From positions 458,867 through 522,866 of the forward strand of contig NZ_CSTD01000004.1 in assembly GCF_001053185.1 (NCBI RefSeq): DNA of 64,000 nucleotides, read 5' to 3'. How positions within the stretch are numbered: the first letter of the stretch is position 1; each line of letters opens with the position of its first letter. The notes under the pieces were generated by a model. It saw only the letters and a list, made by a program, of their open reading frames with translations, had not been told where the DNA came from and made no database searches. Origin of the DNA: Mycobacterium bohemicum DSM 44277. Lineage in GTDB: Bacteria; Actinomycetota; Actinomycetes; Mycobacteriales; Mycobacteriaceae. This document shows, piece after piece, positions 43,267 through 52,429 of this stretch. A program made the translations under genes and the position numbers.

Positions 43267-44463
43267 GTGAAGATCCTGATGGTGTCCTGGGAGTACCCGC
43301 CGGTGGTGATCGGCGGGCTGGGCCGCCACGTGCATCACCTGTCGACCGCCCTGGCCGCGGCGGGTCACGAGGTCGTCGTGCTGTCGCGCCGCCCCGCGGG
43401 CACCGACCCGGGCACGCATCCGTCGACCGACGAGGTGCACGAGGGCGTGCGGGTGATCGCCGCCGCGCACGACCCGCACGAATTCACCTTCGGCGACGAC
43501 ATGATGGCCTGGACACTGGCGATGGGCCACTCCATGGTCCGCGCCGGGCTGTCGCTGAAGAAGCCCCGCAGCGGCCGCCCGTGGCGCCCCGACGTGGTGC
43601 ACGCACACGACTGGCTGGTGGCCCACCCCGCGATTGCGCTCGCCGAATTCTTCGACGTACCAATGGTTTCCACCATCCACGCCACCGAAGCCGGTCGGCA
43701 TTCCGGCTGGATCAGCGGGCCGATCAGCCGCCAGGTGCACGCGGTCGAGTCGTGGCTCGTTCGGGAATCCGATTCGCTGATCACCTGTTCGGCGTCGATG
43801 GCCGACGAGATCACCGAACTGTTCGGCCCGGGCCTGGCCGGTATCACCGTGATCCGCAACGGGATCGACGCGGCCCGCTGGCCCTTCGCGGCGCGGGCGC
43901 CGCGCCGCGGTCCGGCCGAGCTGCTGTTCGTGGGGCGGCTGGAGTACGAGAAGGGGGTGCACGACGTCATCGCCGCGCTGCCCCGGATCAGGCGCACCCA
44001 TCCGGGCACCACGTTGACCATCGCCGGGGAGGGCACCCAGCAGGACTGGCTCGTCGAGCAGGCCCGTAAACACAAGGTGCTCAAGGCGACTCGGTTCCTG
44101 GGCCACCTCGACCACGCGGAGTTGCTGGCGATCCTGCATCGCGCCGACGCGGCGGTGCTGCCCAGCCACTACGAACCGTTCGGGATCGTCGCGCTGGAGG
44201 CCGCCGCGGCCGGCACGCCCCTGGTGACCTCGAACGTCGGCGGTCTCGGCGAGGCGGTGATCAACGGCCGGACGGGGGCGTCCTGCCCGCCGGGCGACGT
44301 GGCCGCCCGCCGGGCCTGCGCCGCCCGCGACCGGCTCACCGCGGACTTCGACTGGCGCACCGTGGCCGGCCAGACCGCACAGGTGTACGTGGCGGCCAAG
44401 CGCGGTGAGCGGCAACCCCAGCCCAGGCTGCCCATCGTGAAGCGCGCCCTGCCGGGCCGCTAG
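43267..44463 (+). CDS. GT4 alpha-1,4-glucosyltransferase (Rv3032 homologue), likely internal deletion
   Basis: 398-aa glucosyltransferase that elongates methylglucose lipopolysaccharide and contributes to glycogen in M. tuberculosis. MKILMVSWEYPPVVIGGLGRHV is the acceptor-side start (GTG 43267, where homology begins), FVGRLEYEKGVHDVIAAL opens the donor domain, and EPFGIVALE is the EX7E motif. GASCPPGDVA is followed directly by ARRACAARDRLTADFDW, whereas the family has roughly 16 more residues there, including a helix. The M. tuberculosis protein is about 414 aa. The missing block is away from the catalytic glutamates, so activity may persist. Confidence 0.88.
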   Translation: MKILMVSWEYPPVVIGGLGRHVHHLSTALAAAGHEVVVLSRRPAGTDPGTHPSTDEVHEGVRVIAAAHDPHEFTFGDDMMAWTLAMGHSMVRAGLSLKKPRSGRPWRPDVVHAHDWLVAHPAIALAEFFDVPMVSTIHATEAGRHSGWISGPISRQVHAVESWLVRESDSLITCSASMADEITELFGPGLAGITVIRNGIDAARWPFAARAPRRGPAELLFVGRLEYEKGVHDVIAALPRIRRTHPGTTLTIAGEGTQQDWLVEQARKHKVLKATRFLGHLDHAELLAILHRADAAVLPSHYEPFGIVALEAAAAGTPLVTSNVGGLGEAVINGRTGASCPPGDVAARRACAARDRLTADFDWRTVAGQTAQVYVAAKRGERQPQPRLPIVKRALPGR

Positions 44464-44472
44464 CGTCTAGGC

Positions 44473-45825
44473 ATGGGGCTGGAATTTTCGAGCGTCGTTG
44501 ACGCTCCGATCGCCGACGTGTTCGCCTGGCACACCCGACCGGGTGCGTTCACCCGGCTGTCGCCGCCGTGGCAGCCCATGCGGCTGGTCAGCGAGGCCTC
44601 CTCGCTGCAGGACGGGCGCGCGACCCTGGCCCTGCCCGGTGGCCTGCGGTGGGTCGCCGAGCACCAACCGGACGGCTACGACCCTCCGCGCCGCTTCGTC
44701 GACACTATCGGCGGCGACGGCCTGGCCACCCTGCCCGCGCGAATCGCCGTGCGCTGGAAGCACACTCACGACTTCGAGGACGCGGGCGGAAACCACACCA
44801 GGGTCATCGACCGAGTCGAGGCGCCGGTGCCCGGGTCGCTGCTGCGCCCGATGTTCGTCTACCGGCACCGTCAGCTGGCCGACGACCTGGCGTCGCACCG
44901 GCTGGCGGCCGAGAACGGGCTGCGACCATCGACCATCGCCGTCACGGGATCCTCGGGACTGGTCGGGGCGGCGCTGACGGCGTTCCTGAGCACCGGCGGC
45001 CACCGCGTCATCCGGCTGGTCCGCGGCACCCCGCGCGGCGACGACGAACGCCGGTGGAACCCCGACGACCCCGACCCGCGGCTGCTCGACGGCGTCGACG
45101 CGGTGATCCACCTGGCGGGCGCCTCGATCGCCGGCCGGTTCACCGACGCCCACCGGCGGGCGATCCGCGACAGCAGGATCGGGCCGACGCGGCGGCTGGC
45201 GGAACTGTTGGGCCGCAACTCCTCCGGCGTCCTGATCTCCGCCTCGGCGATCGGCTACTACGGATACGACCGAGGGGACGAGACGCTCACCGAGGACAGC
45301 GAGCCCGGCGACGGCTTCCTCGCCGACGTGGTCGCCGAGTGGGAGGAGGCGACCGCACCGGCGCAACGGGCGGGGGCGCGGGTCGTGCTGGTGCGCACGG
45401 GCATCGTGCAGTCCCCGCGCGGCGGCACGCTGAAGCTGATGCGCCCGCTGTTCGGCGCCGGCCTGGGCGGCCGTCTCGGCGACGGCCGGCAGTGGTTGTC
45501 CTGGATCGGGATCGACGACCTCATCGACGTTTATTACCGCGCACTGTGGGACGCCTCGCTGTCGGGCCCGGTGAACGCCGTTGCGCCGCAACCGGTCCGC
45601 AACACCGAATACACCCGCACGCTGGCGCGGGTCCTGCACCGGCCGGCCGTTCTGCCGGTGCCGTCGCTGGGCCCCCGGATATTGCTCGGCGCGCAGGGCG
45701 CGCGCGAACTCGCGTTCGCCAATCAGCGGGTCATGCCCGCCGGGCTCGCCTCGGCAGGGCACCGCTTCCGCCAGCCTGAACTCGAGCAGGCGCTGCGCCA
45801 CCTGCTCGGCCGGCAATCCGGCTAG
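44473..45825 (+). CDS. SRPBCC - TIGR01777 NAD-dependent epimerase fusion
   Basis: 450 aa. Residues 1-150 are an SRPBCC domain (MGLEFSSVVDAPIADVFAWHTRPGAFTRLSPPWQPM). Residues about 155-445 are an extended SDR of the TIGR01777 type (STIAVTGSSGLVGAALTAFLSTGGHRVIRLVRG, VIHLAGASIAGRFTDAHRRAIRDSRIGPTRRL, SASAIGYYG). This fusion occurs repeatedly beside photolyase and carotenoid loci; the substrate is unknown. Starts 9 bp after the glycosyltransferase; it is the first accessory gene after the MGLP genes. Confidence 0.88.
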   Translation: MGLEFSSVVDAPIADVFAWHTRPGAFTRLSPPWQPMRLVSEASSLQDGRATLALPGGLRWVAEHQPDGYDPPRRFVDTIGGDGLATLPARIAVRWKHTHDFEDAGGNHTRVIDRVEAPVPGSLLRPMFVYRHRQLADDLASHRLAAENGLRPSTIAVTGSSGLVGAALTAFLSTGGHRVIRLVRGTPRGDDERRWNPDDPDPRLLDGVDAVIHLAGASIAGRFTDAHRRAIRDSRIGPTRRLAELLGRNSSGVLISASAIGYYGYDRGDETLTEDSEPGDGFLADVVAEWEEATAPAQRAGARVVLVRTGIVQSPRGGTLKLMRPLFGAGLGGRLGDGRQWLSWIGIDDLIDVYYRALWDASLSGPVNAVAPQPVRNTEYTRTLARVLHRPAVLPVPSLGPRILLGAQGARELAFANQRVMPAGLASAGHRFRQPELEQALRHLLGRQSG

Positions 45826-45885
45826 GGCACGCGCCGGGTGGTCAGCGGCCGCCGGCCCCCGCGATGACGATCCGTGTCGGCCCGG

Positions 45886-46611
45886 TCAGTCCGCATCCCG
45901 TCCGTCGCGGCTGCGCTGGTAGGCGCTGGCGCGCAGGCCGGCCAGCCAGCCCGGGGACAGGCTCACCCCCGGCGCGGTGTTGAGGACCGGATCGAACGAC
46001 ACGTCCGCACCGCGCTCGGCATCGAGCACACGGGTCAGCGTCAGCCGGCCCAGCGGGGTGAATTTGCCCCTGCCGCAGGCCTGGTCGAGCGCCACCTCGA
46101 CCCCGCCGCGCTCGATGCGATCGCGAACGGTGTCGAGCGACAGCCCCAGGCCCTCGATGTCGGTCACGATCCGGGCCCGCAGCCACCAGTTGCGCCCGCG
46201 GTAGTGCAGCCCCATCAGGGTGGTCATCGTGTGCCCGGACCACGAGGCGACCGGCCGCAGGGCCACCGCGCGGGACAGCGCGCCCGAACCCGCGGACACC
46301 AGCAGGACGTCCCAGGGTTGCCCCTCGTCCGGCGGGCTGACGCGGATCGCCAGGCCGATGAAATCGGGCAGCGCCCCAGGCGTCCCGGTGGCCTTGGACA
46401 CCCGGGCGACGACGTCCGACGACGGGATCGGCAGGCCCCGGCCAGTGGGCGCGCTGCGCTCGATCGAGCCCTCGGCCAGCACGCCGAGCGGATGGAAGAA
46501 TCGTTTGCCGCGCAGGGCCGAGCCCCATTCGAAGGGCAGCGCGACGATGTCGGAAACGCTCACTTGGCGGCGGGTTCCCATTGTCGGCCGTGAAAAACGT
46601 GGCCCGGACAT
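45886..46611 (-). CDS. Conserved hypothetical protein downstream of MarR
   Basis: 241 aa from ATG 46611, or 231 from ATG 46581 (MGTRRQVSVSDIVALPFEWG). It contains FHPLGVLAEGSIER, VVARVSKATGTPGALPDFIGLAIRVSPP, and SGHTMTTLMGLHYRGRNWWLRAR. The PGALPDFIGLAIR segment faintly recalls catalase-fold relatives, but I see no haem ligand I trust. No membrane segment. Likely in an operon with the MarR gene 22 bp upstream; I do not assign a function. Confidence 0.75.
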   Translation of the reverse strand: MSGPRFSRPTMGTRRQVSVSDIVALPFEWGSALRGKRFFHPLGVLAEGSIERSAPTGRGLPIPSSDVVARVSKATGTPGALPDFIGLAIRVSPPDEGQPWDVLLVSAGSGALSRAVALRPVASWSGHTMTTLMGLHYRGRNWWLRARIVTDIEGLGLSLDTVRDRIERGGVEVALDQACGRGKFTPLGRLTLTRVLDAERGADVSFDPVLNTAPGVSLSPGWLAGLRASAYQRSRDGRDAD

Positions 46612-46633
46612 CGGTTACGCCCGCTTCGGCGCC

Positions 46634-47128
46634 TCAGTCGTGGGCGGCGTCCAGTTCACGCTGAAAACCGCGCATCGCGCCGATCAGCGCGGAGAAGACC
46701 CGGTGCGCCGCCAGTAGATCGTCGTCGGAGAGCTCCGCGACGGCGGCCCGCGTGTGGGCGGCCAGTGGGCTGAAGAAGGACCGGGCGGTGGCGACCGCGG
46801 ACTCGCCGTGGCGGAGTACGACCTTTCGGCGGTCGTTCGGGTGCGACTCGCGCCGGATGTGGCCGGAATCGATCAGCCGATCCACCAGATAGGTGATGGC
46901 CGACCCGGACAGACCCATCCGGTGGCTGAGGTCACCGGAGGTCATCGGCCGGCCCGCGGTTTCGGCCACCATGATGTGCAGGATGGCGCGGAAGTCGTTG
47001 GGCCGCAGGTCATGAGCCGACGCGAAGAGGCGGCCGATCTGGTCGGATTCGGTTGACATCTCCCGCAGGTCGGCCGAGATCAGCGACTCGAGGGCCTCCC
47101 GGCCCCGCCGCTGCCCCACAGCATCCAT
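46634..47128 (-). CDS. MarR-family regulator facing crtE (CrtR-like)
   Basis: 164-aa winged-helix protein. The HTH is MTSGDLSHRMGLSGSAITYLVDRLIDSGHIRRESHPNDRRKVVL with the wing DRRK. Divergent from crtE over a 329-bp AT-rich gap, the same arrangement as corynebacterial CrtR, a GGPP-sensing MarR repressor of crt genes. ATG 47128 has AGGGG upstream. It is a clear paralogue of the regulator at 58180: both share FHIM-like ILHIMVAETAG, AITYLVDR, GHIRRE, DDRRK and AAHRVF. Confidence 0.9.
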   Translation of the reverse strand: MDAVGQRRGREALESLISADLREMSTESDQIGRLFASAHDLRPNDFRAILHIMVAETAGRPMTSGDLSHRMGLSGSAITYLVDRLIDSGHIRRESHPNDRRKVVLRHGESAVATARSFFSPLAAHTRAAVAELSDDDLLAAHRVFSALIGAMRGFQRELDAAHD

Positions 47129-47457
47129 AACCCCTACAGCTTATCGTCAGAACGCCATTTATTTCAGTTGTTTAACGTTTAACTTGTTTAAGCGTATCGG
47201 AGGGCCGGCCCGCCGTCCTCCCGGCACCCGCCTGCCTCCCCGGCCGGCCCCCGCGGCGAATTCTCGGTTGGCGAAGCACCAGTACATTCAGTAAATTAAT
47301 CTTTAAGTAATTGAACGAGCGTGCCTAAGCGCCGCCTGGATAAGTCATTTGAACCGAAGATGTGGTTCTCACGTTCCCCAGGGGAGGTAACTACCGCGTG
47401 GACTTGAGCCGCACGAGGCGCAGGATCCCGAGCCGTCCGGAGGGAGCGCGAGGGCAG
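47129..47457. promoter_or_regulatory. AT-rich crt promoter region between marR and crtE
   Basis: This 329-bp gene-free gap contains ATTTCAGTTGTTTAAC (47161-47176) running into three direct GTTTAA units (47169-47192). A second AT island lies at 47285-47316 (CAGTAAATTAATCTTTAAG). Such AT content stands out here. The first motif recurs with one mismatch at 55740-55755, so it is probably an operator for the divergent MarR or its paralogue. An alternative crtE start, GTG 47398, has GGGGAGG 10 nt upstream. Confidence 0.6.
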
Positions 47458-48576
47458 ATGAGCACGCTATTGCAGCCGGGCACGGCCGCGTCACCGGTTT
47501 CGGTGGATCCACCAGATACCGGCGGCTTCGACGCCTGGCGGTCACGGCTGCGGCGGGCCGTGCTCGCCGAGGTCGCCGAATTCGCCTCCCTGCGAGCCGC
47601 CGAGCTCGACGCGACCGGGGTCGACGAGGCAGGCCGGGTGCTCGTCGAGTTTGTCTCCGAAGGCAAGTGCCTGCGGTCCACCTTCATGTATCTGGGGTGG
47701 TTGTGCGGCGCGGCGCCGAGCCGGGCGGCTCTGCGGGCCGCCGCCGGCCTGGAGTTTCTGCAGGCGTTCGCGCTGCTGCAGGACGACGTCATGGACGACT
47801 CGGACGAGCGGCGGGGCCGACCGTCCGCGCACGTGCAGTTCGCCCGGTGGCACGGCCGGCGCGCGTTGTCGGGCTCGTCACGGCGCTTCGGCGAATCCGC
47901 GGCCGTCCTGCTCGGGGACCTCTGCCTGATCTGGGCCTCGCAGATGATGCGGGAAAGCGGCGTCGAACCGCGGCGACTGCTCTCGGTGTGGCACCGCTAC
48001 GACGAGATGCGCACCGAACTGGCGATCGGGCAGTTCGCCGACCTGGCCAACGACATCCGCAACCTGCCGTCGCTGGAGACGGTGCTCGACGTCGCCCGGC
48101 GCAAGTCGGGAAACTACACGGTGCGCCGGCCGCTGGAGATCGGCGCGGCGATGGCGGACTGCGATTCGCGGACCCTCGCCCAGCTGGGCCGATACGGCGC
48201 CGCCGTCGGCGAGGCGTTCCAGCTCCGCGACGATGTCCTGGGCGTGTTCGGCGATCCCGCCACAACGGGAAAGCCCAGCGGAGGAGACTTGCTGGAACGC
48301 AAGGCGACCAGCCTTGTGGTCGCCGCCCACCAGCTGGCCGACGCCGCCACCCGAGGAGAACTCACCGAACTGATGAACAGCGATCATCTCGACGCCGCGG
48401 ACGTCGACCGCTGGAAGGGGCTGATCGCGGCCACCGGCGCGCTGCAACTCATCGAGGGGATGATCAGCGACCGCCTCGCGGCCGCCCGCGGGCAGGTCAG
48501 CGTCATGGCGATCGACGAGACGCTGCGCGGCGCGCTGGACAGCATGGCGGCGGCCTGCACAGACCGGGCCGTGTAA
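47458..48576 (+). CDS. crtE: Geranylgeranyl diphosphate synthase (CrtE/IdsA type)
   Basis: 372-aa trans-prenyltransferase providing the C20 precursor. The first aspartate-rich motif is LLQDDVMDDSDERRGRP and the second FQLRDDVLGVFGDPATTGKPSGGD. ATG 47458 is preceded by GAGGG about 4 nt upstream; in-frame GTG 47398 and 47362 are also possible but add non-conserved residues. First gene of the crt operon. Confidence 0.93.
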   Translation: MSTLLQPGTAASPVSVDPPDTGGFDAWRSRLRRAVLAEVAEFASLRAAELDATGVDEAGRVLVEFVSEGKCLRSTFMYLGWLCGAAPSRAALRAAAGLEFLQAFALLQDDVMDDSDERRGRPSAHVQFARWHGRRALSGSSRRFGESAAVLLGDLCLIWASQMMRESGVEPRRLLSVWHRYDEMRTELAIGQFADLANDIRNLPSLETVLDVARRKSGNYTVRRPLEIGAAMADCDSRTLAQLGRYGAAVGEAFQLRDDVLGVFGDPATTGKPSGGDLLERKATSLVVAAHQLADAATRGELTELMNSDHLDAADVDRWKGLIAATGALQLIEGMISDRLAAARGQVSVMAIDETLRGALDSMAAACTDRAV

Positions 48577-48603
48577 GCAGATGACAAAGAAGATGGGGAC
48601 CCG

Positions 48604-50139
48604 TTGAGCATGCGGACTGTCGAGGGACGAAGCGACCATGTCGTGGTGGTCGGGGCCGGCCTGTCCGGCCTCTCCGCGGCGCTGTACCTGGCCGGTCGGG
48701 GCCGCAAGGTCACGGTGGTCGAACGGTACCCCTGGCCCGGCGGACGGGCCGGCCGGCTCGACGTCGGCGGCTACCGGGTCGACACCGGTCCCACGGTGCT
48801 CACCATGCCGGACATCATCGACGACGTCTTCGCGGCCGTCGGCGAGGACCGGACCAGCCGCCTGGAGTTGCTGCCGGTCGACCCGGCCTACCGCGCGGTC
48901 TTCCGCGACGGCAGCGCGATCGACGTGCATGCCGACGAGGAGCGGATGACCGCCGCGATCGAGGAGTTCGCTGGCTTCGGGCAGGCAGCGGGCTACCGGC
49001 GGCTGCGCGAGTGGCTGGGGCGGCTGTACCGCGTCGAGTTCGACGGCTTCATCTCCGCCAACTTCGACTCGCCACTGTCGCTGCTCACCCCGCAACTGGC
49101 GCAGCTCGCCGCCATCGGCGGCTTCCGCAAGTGGGAGCGCATGGTTCGCCGGCACATCACCGACGAGCGGCTGCTGCGGGTCTTCACCTTCCAGTCGCTG
49201 TACGCCGGTGTCGCGCCGCGCGACGCCCTGGCCGCGTACGCGGTGATCGCGTACATGGACACCGTCGCCGGCGTGTTCTTCCCCCGCGGCGGCGTCCGCG
49301 CCCTGCCCGACGCCCTCGCCGCCGCGGCCGTCGACGCCGGAGTCGAATTCCATTACGGCGCAACGGTGACCGGGCTCGAGCGCTCCGGCGGACGGGTCGC
49401 CGCCGTGCGGACGGCCGAATCCGGACGTTTCCCCTGCGACGCCGTGGTGCTCACGACCGAACTGCCGCTGACGTATGCGCTGCTGGGCCGGACGCCGCGG
49501 CGCGCGGTGCGGCTGCGACCGTCGCCGTCGGCGGTGGTGGCCCACCTCGGGTGCCGGTCCGTGGCCCCCGAGACGCTGCATCACACGATCCTGTTCGGCG
49601 ACGCGTGGGACCAGACGTTCACCGACATCATCCGCGACGGGCGGCTCATGCGGGACCCGTCGCTGCTGGTGACCCGGCCGACGGCCACCGACCCGGCGCT
49701 GGCTCCCGCCGGCCGCGACCTGTTGTACGTGCTCGCGCCCGCGCCGAACCTGGAGCGGGGCACGGTGGACTGGGCCGGGGTCGGCGACGGCTACAGCCGC
49801 ACGATGATCGATGAGGTCGCCGACCGGCTGCTGCCCGGCCTGGGCGACGATGTCGAGGTGCTCGACGTCGTCACACCCGCCGACTGGGCCCGCCAGGGCA
49901 TGGCGGCCGGCAGCCCGTTCGCGCTGGCCCACACGTTCGCCCAGACCGGCCCGTTCCGCCCGGGCAACCTGGTCCGCGGCATCGACAACGCGGTGCTCGC
50001 CGGGTCGTCCACCGTGCCCGGGGTCGGCGTGCCGACCGCGCTGATCTCCGGGCGGCTGGCCGCCGACCGCATCACCGGGCCGATCCACCCGGCCGCCCGC
50101 CCCGTGACCCGCATCGACACGAAAGCCAGGTTGCCATGA
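48604..50139 (+). CDS. crtI: Phytoene desaturase
   Basis: 511-aa FAD enzyme converting phytoene to lycopene. The N-terminal dinucleotide fold is HVVVVGAGLSGLSAALYLAGRGRKVTVVERYPWPGGRAGRL, with DTGPTVLTMPDIIDDVFAAVG following. The C-terminal bacterial-type signature is ASSTVPGVGVPTALISGRLAADRI (written AGSSTVPGVGVP here). TTG 48604 and ATG 48610 are both possible starts, with GGGGA at suitable distance. The stop overlaps the crtB start (ATGA). Confidence 0.94.
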   Translation: MSMRTVEGRSDHVVVVGAGLSGLSAALYLAGRGRKVTVVERYPWPGGRAGRLDVGGYRVDTGPTVLTMPDIIDDVFAAVGEDRTSRLELLPVDPAYRAVFRDGSAIDVHADEERMTAAIEEFAGFGQAAGYRRLREWLGRLYRVEFDGFISANFDSPLSLLTPQLAQLAAIGGFRKWERMVRRHITDERLLRVFTFQSLYAGVAPRDALAAYAVIAYMDTVAGVFFPRGGVRALPDALAAAAVDAGVEFHYGATVTGLERSGGRVAAVRTAESGRFPCDAVVLTTELPLTYALLGRTPRRAVRLRPSPSAVVAHLGCRSVAPETLHHTILFGDAWDQTFTDIIRDGRLMRDPSLLVTRPTATDPALAPAGRDLLYVLAPAPNLERGTVDWAGVGDGYSRTMIDEVADRLLPGLGDDVEVLDVVTPADWARQGMAAGSPFALAHTFAQTGPFRPGNLVRGIDNAVLAGSSTVPGVGVPTALISGRLAADRITGPIHPAARPVTRIDTKARLP

Positions 50140-51086
50140 TCCGCAGCGAGTTGGACGCCGCCCGCATCGACGAACCGCGCCTGCGCGAGGGGTATCGCCG
50201 GTGCCGCGAGCTCAACGCCGCGCACGGCCGCACGTTCTTCCTGGCGACCCGGCTGCTGGCGCCCGACCAGCGGCCCGCGATCCACGCGCTGTACGGCTTC
50301 GCCCGCTACGCCGACGACATCCTCGACGACCTGGATCCCACGGTGGGCACGGACGTGCGGGCCGAACGGCTCCAGCAGCTCTCCGACCAGTTCTTCGCCG
50401 GCGGGGACCACACGGGGGATCCGGTCCTGGCGGCGGTGACCCACACCGCCCGCCGCTACCGGATCGACCCGCGGCTGTTCGAGGACTTCCTGGCGTCGAT
50501 GCGGATGGATCTGTCCGTCACCGACTATCCCAACCGCGACGCGATCAACCTCTACATGCGCGGCTCCGCGGAGGCGATCGGCCTGCAGGTGCTGCCCGTG
50601 CTGGGCACCGTGGTGCCCGTCGAGGAGGCCGCGCCGTACGCCGCGGCGCTGGGCCGCGCCTTCCAGCTCACCAACTTCCTGCGCGACGTCGACGAGGACC
50701 TGCTGCGCGGCCGGGTCTACCTGCCGGCCGACGAGCTGGCCGCCCACGGCGTGGATCGCGACCTGCTGATGTGGTGTCACCAGCATCGCCGCACCGATCC
50801 CCGGGTGCGGGGGGCGCTGGCCGCCCAGCACGAAATCACCCGGCAGACTTACCGATTCGCCAATTCCGGGATCGCGCTGCTGGCACCGCGCTCGCGACCG
50901 TGCGTGGCGACGGCGTCCCAACTCTACGGCGAGATCCTGGATCGGATCGAGGCCAGCGACTTCGCTGTTTTCACGCATCGGGCCACTGTCGGCAAGGTCC
51001 GACGGCTGCGGGTTGCCGGTGCAGGACTGATACGGTCGTGGCGGGCGCGCACCAGCGCGGAGGACGATCGTCCGGGAGCCGAATGA
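50136..51086 (+). CDS. crtB: Phytoene synthase
   Basis: 316-aa squalene/phytoene synthase family enzyme joining two GGPP. The two aspartate-rich motifs are YGFARYADDILDDLD and AFQLTNFLRDVDEDLLRGRVYLP. Coupled by 4-nt overlaps to crtI upstream and crtYc downstream. Confidence 0.95.
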   Translation: MIRSELDAARIDEPRLREGYRRCRELNAAHGRTFFLATRLLAPDQRPAIHALYGFARYADDILDDLDPTVGTDVRAERLQQLSDQFFAGGDHTGDPVLAAVTHTARRYRIDPRLFEDFLASMRMDLSVTDYPNRDAINLYMRGSAEAIGLQVLPVLGTVVPVEEAAPYAAALGRAFQLTNFLRDVDEDLLRGRVYLPADELAAHGVDRDLLMWCHQHRRTDPRVRGALAAQHEITRQTYRFANSGIALLAPRSRPCVATASQLYGEILDRIEASDFAVFTHRATVGKVRRLRVAGAGLIRSWRARTSAEDDRPGAE

Positions 51087-51406
51087 GCGATCGGTGGCAG
51101 TACCTACTGGTTCTGGCCGCGTGCCTGGCGGTCACCGCGCCCCTGGAGGTGTTCGGCCGCGGCGTCTACCGCCGGTGGCGGCGGGCCGCCCGGTCGATCC
51201 TGCCGGTGGCGTTGATCTTCCTGCTCTGGGATGAGATCGCGGTCGCCGCGCACGTGTGGCGCTACGACGGCGCCTACGTGACCGGCCTGAACGTACCGGT
51301 CCGGGTGCCGATCGAAGAGGTGCTGTTCTTCCTGGTCATTCCGGTGTGCGGGCTTCTGACGTACAACGCCGTCGGCACCATCCTGGCCAAGGTCGGCCGC
51401 CGATGA
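51083..51406 (+). CDS. crtYc: Lycopene cyclase domain protein, subunit c
   Basis: 107 aa with three hydrophobic helices (YLLVLAACLAVTAPLEVFG; SILPVALIFLLWDEIAVAAHVW; VPIEEVLFFLVIPVCGLLTYNAV). The PIEE motif with EVLFF is diagnostic of the heterodimeric actinobacterial cyclase that forms beta-rings on lycopene together with CrtYd. ATG overlaps the crtB stop. Confidence 0.93.
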   Translation: MSDRWQYLLVLAACLAVTAPLEVFGRGVYRRWRRAARSILPVALIFLLWDEIAVAAHVWRYDGAYVTGLNVPVRVPIEEVLFFLVIPVCGLLTYNAVGTILAKVGRR

Positions 51407-51714
51407 CGGGGCTGGGATACACGCTGCCCGCGGTCCTGGCCGTCGTGGCCGTGTGCGTGTTGGAGTTGGCGGTGCTGCGCACCGGGCTGTTCCGGCGGCC
51501 CGCCTACTGGCTGTCGATGCTGATCGTGCTCGGGTTCCAGATACCGGTCGACGGGTGGCTCACCAAGCTCAGCTCACCGATCGTGATCTACGACGATCGC
51601 CAGACCGCCGGCGTGCGGTTCCCGTTCGACATTCCCATCGAGGACTTTCTGTTCGGCTTCGCTTTGGTCACCGCGGTGCTGCTGCTGTGGGAACGGCAAC
51701 GTGCGCGTGGGTGA
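51403..51714 (+). CDS. crtYd: Lycopene cyclase domain protein, subunit d
   Basis: 103 aa, three helices. RRPAYWLSMLIVLGFQIPVDGWLT and FPFDIPIEDFLFGFALVTAVLL carry the PIED motif matching the PIEE of CrtYc. ATGA overlap with crtYc; its end overlaps the next gene by 14 nt. The pair is needed for beta-carotene formation. Confidence 0.93.
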   Translation: MTGLGYTLPAVLAVVAVCVLELAVLRTGLFRRPAYWLSMLIVLGFQIPVDGWLTKLSSPIVIYDDRQTAGVRFPFDIPIEDFLFGFALVTAVLLLWERQRARG

Positions 51715-52429
51715 ACTCGGTCCGGCCCCGGGCGACCTGTCGGCCGCATTCGACGCCGGGGCCGCGGCATACGACCGGCTCGTCGGCGCCAACCCGTGGT
51801 ACCACCCCCACCTGCTGCTGTCGGCGCAGCGCATGCGAATCCCCGACAACGGCAAGGGATTACGGCTACTGGACGCCGGGTGCGGCACCGGCGCATCGAC
51901 GGCCGCGCTGCTCGCCGTCGCGCCCGAGGCCGAGATCGTCGCGGTCGACGCGTCGCGCGGCATGCTGGAGGCGGCCCGCGCGAAGGACTGGCCAAAGTCG
52001 GTGCGGTTCGTGCACTCCCCCATCGAGCGGGTGGCCGAGCACGGGGTCGCCGGGCCGTTCGACGGCATCCTGGCCGCGTACCTCATCCGCAACCTGGCCG
52101 ACCCCGACGCCCAGTTGGCGGCCTTCCGCGCGCTCCTGCGCCCGGGCGGCACCCTGGCCGTGCACGAGTACTCGGTGCGCGATTCCGCGGCCGCCACGAT
52201 GGTCTGGCACGCCGTGTGCTGGGGCATCATCATCCCCGCCGGGTGGTGGCGCACCCGCGACACCACGCTCTACCGCTACCTGTGGCGCAGCGCGCTCGCG
52301 TTCGACGGCGCGGCACGTTTCCGCGAGCGCCTCACCGACGCGGGCTTCGCGGCGGTGCGCAGCGAAACCGTGCCCAGCTGGGAGGCCAACATCGTGCACA
52401 CCTTCCTCGCGGAGGCCCCCGATGACTGA
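51701..52429 (+). CDS. crtT: Carotenoid-cluster methyltransferase (CrtT-like)
   Basis: 242-aa class I SAM methyltransferase: LRLLDAGCGTGASTAALLAVAPEAEIVAVDASRGML is motif I and its acidic loop, and RALLRPGGTLAVHEYSVRDSAAATMVW follows. crtT sits directly before crtU in streptomycete isorenieratene clusters, where its exact role is unclear. GTG 51701 is the first start. The symbol is by position and family, not by demonstrated activity. Confidence 0.82.
   Translation: MRVGELGPAPGDLSAAFDAGAAAYDRLVGANPWYHPHLLLSAQRMRIPDNGKGLRLLDAGCGTGASTAALLAVAPEAEIVAVDASRGMLEAARAKDWPKSVRFVHSPIERVAEHGVAGPFDGILAAYLIRNLADPDAQLAAFRALLRPGGTLAVHEYSVRDSAAATMVWHAVCWGIIIPAGWWRTRDTTLYRYLWRSALAFDGAARFRERLTDAGFAAVRSETVPSWEANIVHTFLAEAPDD

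Noticed and set aside
47360..47407. 15-codon ORF MWFSRSPGEVTTAWT as a crtE leader peptide
   Set aside because: No codon bias related to a regulator, no terminator hairpin after it; it probably arises by chance.
47878..50088. 736-codon minus-strand ORF over crtE-crtI
   Set aside because: Antisense frame of crtE and crtI, no recognisable domain.
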